Source: an uncultured Bacteroidota bacterium (GTDB lineage: Bacteria > Bacteroidota > Bacteroidia > Chitinophagales > Chitinophagaceae). From it: 7,526 nt of DNA. The notes under the pieces were generated by a model. That model was not told the DNA's origin. It did not search any database and worked only from the letters and a program-made list of their open reading frames with translations. This document shows, one piece after another, positions 1-5,009 of the stretch; the stretch's first letter is position 1; every line of letters starts with the position of its first letter. Position numbers and translations under genes: made by a program. The DNA lies in contig CAILMA010000576.1 in NCBI GenBank assembly GCA_903835145.1, positions 1-7,526 of the forward strand, written 5' to 3'.

Positions 1-2019
1 GGATACGAAATTATAACCGATGAAACCGTAACGGCGGAGGATATTGAGGAATCGAACCTTAAGGGTTATCGTAAGTTACAACTCAATACTACGCTTGCTG
101 TTGTATGTTCCATTCCATTGGTTTGCATTGCCATGTTTGGTATGAACCTGCCCTATGCCAACTTTATCATGTGGGCACTTGCCACGCCTATAACAGTAGT
201 TTTTGGACGGCAGTTTTTTATTGGGGCTTGGAACCAGGCAAGGCACTTTAATGCCAATATGGACACACTAGTGGCCCTTAGCTCGGGTATTGCCTATCTC
301 TTCAGCGTATTCAATACACTTTTTCCGGGCTTCTGGATGAGCAAGGGCATTATGCCACCCGTTTATTTTGAGGCATCGGGCATAGTAATAACTTTTATCT
401 TAATAGGTAAGCTACTGGAAGACCGGGCAAAAGCAACAACCTCCTCGGCCATAAAGAAGCTCATGGGCCTGCAACCTTACTCTGTGGTGAGGATGGGGGA
501 AACGGGAGAGGAAGATATACTGGTTCAGGATATAAAAATAGGTGATATATTAGTTGTAAAGCCCGGTGAAAAAATAGCCGTTGATGGTATTTTAACCCTT
601 GGCAGCTCGTTTGTAAATGAGAGTATGCTTACCGGCGAGCCGGTGGCTGTTGAGAAGGAAGAGGGAGCAAAGGTATTTGCAGGGACAATAAACCAAAAGG
701 GAAGTTTCCAATACAAGGCCGAAAAAATAGGCAGCGAAACATTGCTGGCACACATTATTAAGAAAGTACAGGAAGCTCAGGGTAGTAAGGCCCCAATTCA
801 AAAACTGGCTGATAAAATAGCCAGTATTTTTGTTCCGGTAGTATTAGTTATATCGTTGATTACCATAAGCGTATGGATACTGGCTGGCGGTGAAAACAAC
901 GTTATTCACGGGATACTATCTATGATTACCGTGCTGGTAATAGCATGCCCCTGCGCCCTCGGCCTCGCTACACCAACAGCTATAATAGCAGGAATGGGAA
1001 AGGGAGCGGAACAGGGTATACTTATAAAAGACGCCGAAAGCCTTGAAAATACACGGAAGCTCAACCTCATCGTTTTTGATAAAACAGGCACACTCACTGA
1101 GGGTTTCCCGGAGGTAGTAGACATTGCTTGGAAGGAAAATACCGACTCAGAATTGCTCTCATCGGTACTGTACAGTATGGAATTGCTTTCAGAGCACCCA
1201 CTCGCAGATGCAATAACTAAATTCTATAAAGAGCTAAAAATGAAAACGGTAGAGGTCAATTCCTTTACCAGTATTACAGGTAGTGGCATTACGGCCGTAT
1301 ATGCGCGCAACATTTACTTCGTGGGCAATATTAAGTTGCTGCGCTCCATGAACATAGCCATACCCGATTCTTTATTAGAGAAAACCAAACTCTGGACCGG
1401 ACAGGCCAATACTGTAATATGGCTTGCCAATCAATTCAGCGCTCAGGCTGCGGTTGCAATATCTGATAAAATAAAGTTGTCGACACCCACTGCGATAAGG
1501 GAGATCAATGAAATAGGGCTTGGGGTATATATGCTCACCGGCGATAATGAAGAAACAGCATATGCGATTGCCGCAGAGTCCGGCATTAAAGATTATAAGG
1601 CCGAAGTATCGCCGGTGGAAAAGGCCGATTTCATTAAGAAATTGCAGGCGGAAGGAAAGTATGTAGGTATGGTAGGTGATGGTATTAATGATGGTCCGGC
1701 GCTTGCGCAGGCCGATGTGAGTATAGCTATGGGGGCGGGTTCTGATTTTGCGATGGATATCGCTCAGGTTACCTTGCTCACTTCGGACTTACGGCTGCTA
1801 CCGAAGTCCATTACGCTATCAAGAAAAACTGTAAGCACCATCCGTCAGAACCTTTTCTGGGCATTTATTTATAATATTATAGCTATACCTCTTGCAGCGG
1901 GAGTGCTCTACCCCATCAATGGCTTTATGCTCAACCCCATGATTGCAGGTGCCGCCATGGCATTGAGCTCTATATCGGTGGTCACTAATAGTCTACGGCT
2001 GAAATCCAGCAAGTTATAA
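1..2019 (+). CDS. copA: Cu(I)-translocating P1B-type ATPase (CopA-like), 5'-truncated by the window
   Basis: Inner-membrane pump that uses ATP to export Cu(I) from the cytosol. The frame is open from base 1, so the gene starts upstream. The 672 residues present lack the N-terminal metal-binding (HMA) domain; the first residues, GYEI, look like its end. Numbering from base 1, I see: actuator loop TGEP at 211-214, the transmembrane metal-site CPC at 316-318, phosphorylation motif DKTGTLT with Asp360, the P1B His-Pro pair at 399-400, MLTGDN at 511-516, and GDGIND from 559. Tyr624-Asn625 in the seventh helix and Met653 with Ser656-Ser657 in the eighth complete the Cu(I) (P1B-1) signature, which argues against Zn/Cd pumps. 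Eight hydrophobic helices fit the family. All catalytic motifs are intact. The gene ends at TAA 2017-2019 and converges on a porP-like gene. A cco-linked CcoI/FixI-type copper ATPase is the main alternative; the upstream neighbours would decide. Confidence 0.95.
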   Translation, partial: GYEIITDETVTAEDIEESNLKGYRKLQLNTTLAVVCSIPLVCIAMFGMNLPYANFIMWALATPITVVFGRQFFIGAWNQARHFNANMDTLVALSSGIAYLFSVFNTLFPGFWMSKGIMPPVYFEASGIVITFILIGKLLEDRAKATTSSAIKKLMGLQPYSVVRMGETGEEDILVQDIKIGDILVVKPGEKIAVDGILTLGSSFVNESMLTGEPVAVEKEEGAKVFAGTINQKGSFQYKAEKIGSETLLAHIIKKVQEAQGSKAPIQKLADKIASIFVPVVLVISLITISVWILAGGENNVIHGILSMITVLVIACPCALGLATPTAIIAGMGKGAEQGILIKDAESLENTRKLNLIVFDKTGTLTEGFPEVVDIAWKENTDSELLSSVLYSMELLSEHPLADAITKFYKELKMKTVEVNSFTSITGSGITAVYARNIYFVGNIKLLRSMNIAIPDSLLEKTKLWTGQANTVIWLANQFSAQAAVAISDKIKLSTPTAIREINEIGLGVYMLTGDNEETAYAIAAESGIKDYKAEVSPVEKADFIKKLQAEGKYVGMVGDGINDGPALAQADVSIAMGAGSDFAMDIAQVTLLTSDLRLLPKSITLSRKTVSTIRQNLFWAFIYNIIAIPLAAGVLYPINGFMLNPMIAGAAMALSSISVVTNSLRLKSSKL

Positions 2020-2271
2020 GTGTCGAATGAACATTATCAATAGGCATCATTCGGTTGGTGTCCTCCTCCGCCACGGCGAGACAAGTCCGCTACGGCGAGA
2101 CAGGTCCGCCACGGGCGGCACAAATCCCCGACCCAGTACCTCCAAAAGTGGAGAAACGAGGAGATATCCAAACCCTCTGCAGGAGGGAGTCGTCGATATG
2201 CTATCATCAAATCTGAATGCCGAGAACTGCGATCTATATCACTTGACACCACTCGGCATACCGCAAAAAAC
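2020..2271. other. Non-coding, hairpin-rich region downstream of the copper ATPase; candidate dispersed intergenic repeat
   Basis: No convincing gene lies here. The stretch is GC-rich compared with the other intergenic regions of the window and full of short inverted repeats. CGAATGA 2024-2030 pairs with TCATTCG 2047-2053. CCGCC 2106-2110 pairs with GGCGG 2114-2118. CTCCA 2140-2144 pairs with TGGAG 2149-2153. CCCTC 2173-2177 pairs with GAGGG 2183-2187. ATGCCGAG 2217-2224 pairs with CTCGGCAT 2252-2259. TGGTGTC 2056-2062 also matches GACACCA 2245-2251 and could be part of imperfect terminal inverted repeats about 200 bp apart. Open frames cross it on both strands but translate to low-complexity Arg/Ser/Gly-rich sequence. 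A REP/MITE-like intergenic element is my inference. Confidence 0.4.
2067..2124. repeat. Degenerate 19-bp tandem repeat, three units
   Basis: Unit 1 (2067-2085) is TCCGCCACGGCGAGACAAG. Unit 2 (2086-2104) is TCCGCTACGGCGAGACAGG and matches unit 1 at 17 of 19 positions. Unit 3 (2105-2124) starts TCCGCCACGG, carries a one-base insertion and diverges at its 3' end; it contains its own CCGCC/GGCGG hairpin. The units are contiguous, with no spacers. They sit just after the ATPase stop codon, inside the hairpin-rich non-coding stretch. Confidence 0.75.
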
Positions 2272-2302
2272 AAACACCGGACGAAAGGATCGACCGGTGT
2301 TT
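2272..2302. terminator. Bidirectional intrinsic terminator between convergent genes
   Basis: A perfect 9-bp stem is formed by AAACACCGG (2272-2280) and CCGGTGTTT (2294-2302). After an A-A mismatch, CGA 2282-2284 can pair with TCG 2290-2292 around a five-base loop. Read on the minus strand, the stem is followed by a T-rich tract (GTTTTTT, the complement of 2265-2271), the canonical layout for ending the porP-like transcript, whose stop codon is only 20 bp away. On the plus strand the tail TTTATT is weaker but could still end the ATPase transcript. Confidence 0.8.
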
Positions 2303-2322
2303 ATTAGCAAACAAAAATGAGA

Positions 2323-3363
2323 TTAATATAATTTAGGACATGACCAGTTGTACTGTGGAGCCCTTTCGTGCTTGTTGATGCGGCCGAAATAAAGCAGCGA
2401 TATTTCGTAAGAACCAAAACCATGCGTTGCTGGTGTGAAGGTTGATACGTTAACATCATAGCTAAGACCTATACGCATTTTTGACCATTCAAGCCCTATG
2501 TAAGGAGCAAGTGCGTCATTAACACGATACCAGCCACCAAGATAAAGAATTGTGTTTCTTTGGTAATCAAGGTCATGACCCGGATTAAGAATGAAACCAA
2601 CTGCAGCACCAACCAGCTCTTCACGGGCAGCTGCCTGCACCTGATAAAGACCGCTTGCATAAAGCACAGTATTCTCATTCAAATCGAACGAACCACCGAG
2701 GTAAGCAGTAGTACGGGCGTGAATCTGATGATTGTCGCTGAGGAAAGACTCAACAGGCTGCGTCATGTGGTAATAAGAAAGACCCATGTATGCTTTAGCA
2801 TGCTCACCTATCTGGCCTGAATACATTGCACCTGCGTTGAAGTCAGGGTAAGATATGGAAGCGTTGTTGAAAGTTTCGTGCGTAGAATATGGGGTACCAC
2901 CTGTAGATGCATCAAACTGATCTTCGAAGGTAAGTTTGCTGAAATCAAGTTGCTTTTGCACGAAATAAGCCTGAACGCCGAGCGACAAGTGTTGAAGTTT
3001 ATCGCGACCGAAACCCTTGTGGTATGCGAGCGAAAATGCCGCAGTAGTATTTTCAAGGCCACCGGTACCCGATTTATCGTAAAGCACCATCATACCAAGA
3101 CCGAGTGCATCACCCTCGGCAAGTTTGCCTTTAAGTATCGCCATGTCATAAGACACAGTACCTGTTACATATGGGTTTGTAGATACTGAAGACCACTGAG
3201 TACGGAAGTTAGCTGCGAAACGCAAATCATCAGGTACGAGACCTGTTAATGCTGGGTTAAGCGTAAGTGGTGAGGTAAAGTATTGCGAAAAATGCACATC
3301 CTGGGCTATGGTAGTCCCGGCTATAGATAACGCCATACTTAACCCGAGTATTGTTTTCTTCAT
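2323..3363 (-). CDS. PorP/SprF-family type IX secretion outer-membrane protein, paralogue 1
   Basis: Encodes 346 residues. Residues 1-20 are a signal peptide (MKK, hydrophobic core, TIA before Gln21). The mature N-terminus has the family hallmark QDVHFSQYFTSPLTLNPALTG, a version of the usual Q-x-x-x-S-x-Y-x-x-x-P-L-x-x-N-P-A-x-x-G. Alternating aromatic and polar strands, many Gly and Tyr residues, and an end in C-P-K-L-Y fit an outer-membrane beta-barrel of this family, usually around 300-350 residues. PorP and SprF help export or anchor T9SS cargo, and SprF acts in gliding adhesin secretion; which cargo this copy serves cannot be told here. ATG at 3361-3363 was chosen because it gives the signal peptide directly; AAAAGAA precedes it, without a Shine-Dalgarno. 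The gene is the second of a tandem pair, downstream of its paralogue, and ends at the convergent terminator. Confidence 0.92.
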   Translation of the reverse strand: MKKTILGLSMALSIAGTTIAQDVHFSQYFTSPLTLNPALTGLVPDDLRFAANFRTQWSSVSTNPYVTGTVSYDMAILKGKLAEGDALGLGMMVLYDKSGTGGLENTTAAFSLAYHKGFGRDKLQHLSLGVQAYFVQKQLDFSKLTFEDQFDASTGGTPYSTHETFNNASISYPDFNAGAMYSGQIGEHAKAYMGLSYYHMTQPVESFLSDNHQIHARTTAYLGGSFDLNENTVLYASGLYQVQAAAREELVGAAVGFILNPGHDLDYQRNTILYLGGWYRVNDALAPYIGLEWSKMRIGLSYDVNVSTFTPATHGFGSYEISLLYFGRINKHERAPQYNWSCPKLY

Positions 3364-3448
3364 TTCTTTTAGTTGTTTAATTTAAAGGCTCAAATCAGAA
3401 GCAAGTTAGACCAAATAATTTATATAGACAAGACATACCAAAAATTAT

Positions 3449-3460
3449 TTTGGTTGGGTA
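3449..3460 (-). promoter_or_regulatory. 12-mer shared by the leaders of both porP-like genes (copy 1)
   Basis: The minus strand reads TACCCAACCAAA, 86-97 bp upstream of the start codon at 3363. The identical 12-mer occurs 83-94 bp upstream of the other paralogue. Flanking sequence is largely diverged apart from scattered matches (AAA just upstream, TGTCTT downstream). It may be a retained regulatory or promoter-proximal element, or simply leftover homology from the duplication. It does not match the known TTG/TAnnTTTG promoter consensus. Confidence 0.4.
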
Positions 3461-3705
3461 CAATTTCCCCCTACGATTAATAATTGATGGTAATGCGTGA
3501 AACTATAACTTTTTGTTGGCTTTGAATGAAAAATTCTGAATTCAGACCTGAATATTAAATTTAATCACAGTAAACAAGAGCATTTTTACAGGGATTGGCA
3601 AACTAAAAAACGGAAAATAAAGGCTGCAATCACTACCAGATAAATATACAAATAATATTTATAACTACTTGTATAACTATTGAATAACAGTAATTAATGA
3701 AGCAT

Positions 3706-3727
3706 AAAAATGAAACACCCGATTCAT
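3706..3727 (-). terminator. Possible weak terminator after porP-like paralogue 2
   Basis: On the minus strand, ATGAA (complement of 3723-3727) pairs with TTCAT (complement of 3710-3714) around an 8-base loop, and the stem runs into TTTTT (complement of 3706-3710). It lies about 25 bp after the stop codon. The stem is short and A/T-rich, so it could allow read-through into the downstream paralogue. Confidence 0.3.
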
Positions 3728-3751
3728 ATGCCAAAAAATTAAGATTTAAAA

Positions 3752-4792
3752 TTAATATAACTTAGGGCATGACCAGTTGTACTGAGGAGCTCTTTCGTGC
3801 TTGTTGATGCGGCCAAAATAAAGTAATGAAATTTCGTATGCACCCATGCCGTTGGTTGCCGGGGTAAACGAAGATATATTTACATCATAACTTACGCCTA
3901 TCCTCATTTTAGACCATTCTATACCTACATACGGTGCAAGGGCATCGCCATTTCTGTACCAGCCGCCAAGGTAAAGAACCGTATTTCTTTGGTAGTCGAG
4001 ATCGTGACCAGGATTAAGAATAAAACCCACCGCCGCGCCAACAAGCAACTCGCGGGCTGCAGCCTGCGTCTGGTAAAGGCTGCTGGCATAAAGCACTGTA
4101 TTTTCATTGAGGTCGAAGGAGCCACCGAGGTAGGCCGTAGTGCGGGAATGAATCTGGTAATTATCGTTAAGGAATGACTCAACTGGCTGGGTCATGTGGT
4201 AATAGGACAGGCCCATATAAGCCTTTGCATGCTCGCCGATTTGGCCGGAATACATGGCACCAACATTAAAGTCGGGGTAAGATATCTCCGGGTTATTGAA
4301 GGTTTCAGAAGTCGGGAATGCAGTAGTACCAGTAGAGGCGTTGATCTGATCTTCAAAAGTCAACTTGGTGAAATCGAGCTTTTTCTGCACGAAATAGACC
4401 TGAGCACCGAGTGAAAGGTGTTGCAGCTTATCTCGCCCAAAACCTTTGTGGTAAGCGAGTGACAACCCTGCAGTGGTATTTTGCAACCCTCCTGTACCTG
4501 ACTTATCATACTCTACTACACCACCCACTCCTATTGCATCACCTTCAGCCAACTTACCTTTAAGTATAGCCATATCAAAAGATACGGTGCCGGTAGCATA
4601 AGGATTTGAAGACACAGAAGACCACTGTGTGCGGTAGTTGGCAGCGAGGCGCACATCATCAGGCACCAGGCCGGTAAGCGCCGGGTTAAGTGTGAGCGGT
4701 GAGGTAAAATATTGGGTAAAATGTACATCCTGTGCAAAAGAACAGGTTGTGATGGCTACTGCCAAACCTAAACTTAGAATTGATTTCTTCAT
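3752..4792 (-). CDS. PorP/SprF-family type IX secretion outer-membrane protein, paralogue 2
   Basis: 346 residues, collinear without gaps with the neighbouring paralogue; I count about 57 differences (roughly 84% identity). The signal peptide is residues 1-20 (cut likely after SFA20), followed by the family motif QDVHFTQYFTSPLTLNPALTG. The C-terminus, C-P-K-L-Y, is the same. Residues 178-208 and 319-346 are identical in both copies. The differences gather in the signal peptide (11 of 20) and at 150-169 (9 of 20), the latter plausibly a surface loop. ATG at 4790-4792 is preceded by an A-rich tract (TTTTAAAAA) and no Shine-Dalgarno. As in the family, the product should be an outer-membrane beta-barrel assisting T9SS export or surface anchoring. 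It is the first gene of the tandem pair and is divergent from a likely T9SS cargo gene. Cys17 sits inside the signal peptide but lacks a good lipobox. Confidence 0.92.
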   Translation of the reverse strand: MKKSILSLGLAVAITTCSFAQDVHFTQYFTSPLTLNPALTGLVPDDVRLAANYRTQWSSVSSNPYATGTVSFDMAILKGKLAEGDAIGVGGVVEYDKSGTGGLQNTTAGLSLAYHKGFGRDKLQHLSLGAQVYFVQKKLDFTKLTFEDQINASTGTTAFPTSETFNNPEISYPDFNVGAMYSGQIGEHAKAYMGLSYYHMTQPVESFLNDNYQIHSRTTAYLGGSFDLNENTVLYASSLYQTQAAARELLVGAAVGFILNPGHDLDYQRNTVLYLGGWYRNGDALAPYVGIEWSKMRIGVSYDVNISSFTPATNGMGAYEISLLYFGRINKHERAPQYNWSCPKLY

Positions 4793-4874
4793 TTTTTAAA
4801 ATTTGAATGCCCAATAAAAAGAAGTTGAAGGGACTGCCAATGAGTATTGCAGATAAAGACAGTGCTGTTTTTGA

Positions 4875-4886
4875 TTTGGTTGGGTA
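4875..4886 (-). promoter_or_regulatory. 12-mer shared by the leaders of both porP-like genes (copy 2)
   Basis: The minus strand reads TACCCAACCAAA, 83-94 bp upstream of the start codon at 4792. It is identical to the block before the other paralogue and almost at the same distance. The similar position relative to both starts is the main argument for function; shared descent of the leader is the simpler alternative. Confidence 0.4.
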
Positions 4887-4942
4887 AGTTTGGAAAGAAC
4901 ATTTATGCGGGGGGCTTGGGCGAAATGCAAGGGATCGCTAAG

Positions 4943-4973
4943 ATTGTAAACCAACCTATTTTAAATTTACAAT
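4943..4973. promoter_or_regulatory. Perfect inverted repeat upstream of the NHL-repeat gene (possible operator)
   Basis: ATTGTAAA (4943-4950) and TTTACAAT (4966-4973) are exact reverse complements separated by 15 bp. The right arm ends 36 bp before the start codon at 5010. No T-run follows, so it does not look like a terminator. It could be a binding site for a dimeric regulator or a 5'-UTR hairpin. It overlaps TAAATTTA (4962-4969), a one-mismatch version of the -7 box TAnnTTTG, but the only nearby TTG (4944-4946) is 15 bp away, shorter than the usual spacing. Confidence 0.35.
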
Positions 4974-5009
4974 GTCTATTATATTGTCTGCGATAAAACG
5001 GACTACTTT

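Larger units (their letters stand above)
3364..3751. other. AT-rich intergenic spacer between the two porP-like genes
   Basis: 388 bp with no credible ORF on either strand. It probably carries the 3' end of the upstream porP-like transcript on the right and the leader or promoter of the downstream copy on the left. It includes a perfect 12-bp palindrome, TCTGAATTCAGA (3535-3546), which could arise by chance. I found no exact Bacteroidota -7 box (TAnnTTTG) on the minus strand; the nearest is TAATTTTTG (complement of 3439-3447), with one extra spacer base and no well-spaced -33 TTG. The length and a possible weak hairpin at its right end suggest each paralogue may have its own promoter; this is inference. 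Confidence 0.6.

Noticed and set aside
118..120. TTG as the start codon of the copper ATPase
   Set aside because: The same frame is open back to base 1 and encodes the typical linker after the metal-binding domain; starting here would also cut into the first transmembrane helix.
2067..2124. CRISPR-like array
   Set aside because: Units are contiguous, 19-20 bp, degenerate and without spacers; no cas genes are nearby.
2027..2320. 97-codon open frame downstream of the copper ATPase, plus a 78-codon frame on the opposite strand
   Set aside because: Low-complexity Arg/Ser/Gly-rich translations across tandem repeats and hairpins. The plus-strand frame also runs through the terminator, and neither resembles a known protein.
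2560..2820. Plus-strand open frames inside the porP-like genes and minus-strand frames inside the ATPase and propeller genes
   Set aside because: They overlap well-supported genes in other frames, lack family features and have no plausible leaders.
3535..3546. 12-bp palindrome TCTGAATTCAGA as an operator
   Set aside because: A palindrome with 6-bp arms is fairly likely by chance in a 388-bp spacer, and it lies far (about 170 bp) from the downstream start codon.
4742..4744. Lipoprotein signal in porP-like paralogue 2 (Cys17)
   Set aside because: The residues before Cys are I-T-T, not a good lipobox, the other copy has Thr there, and a standard cleavage site SFA-QD follows.
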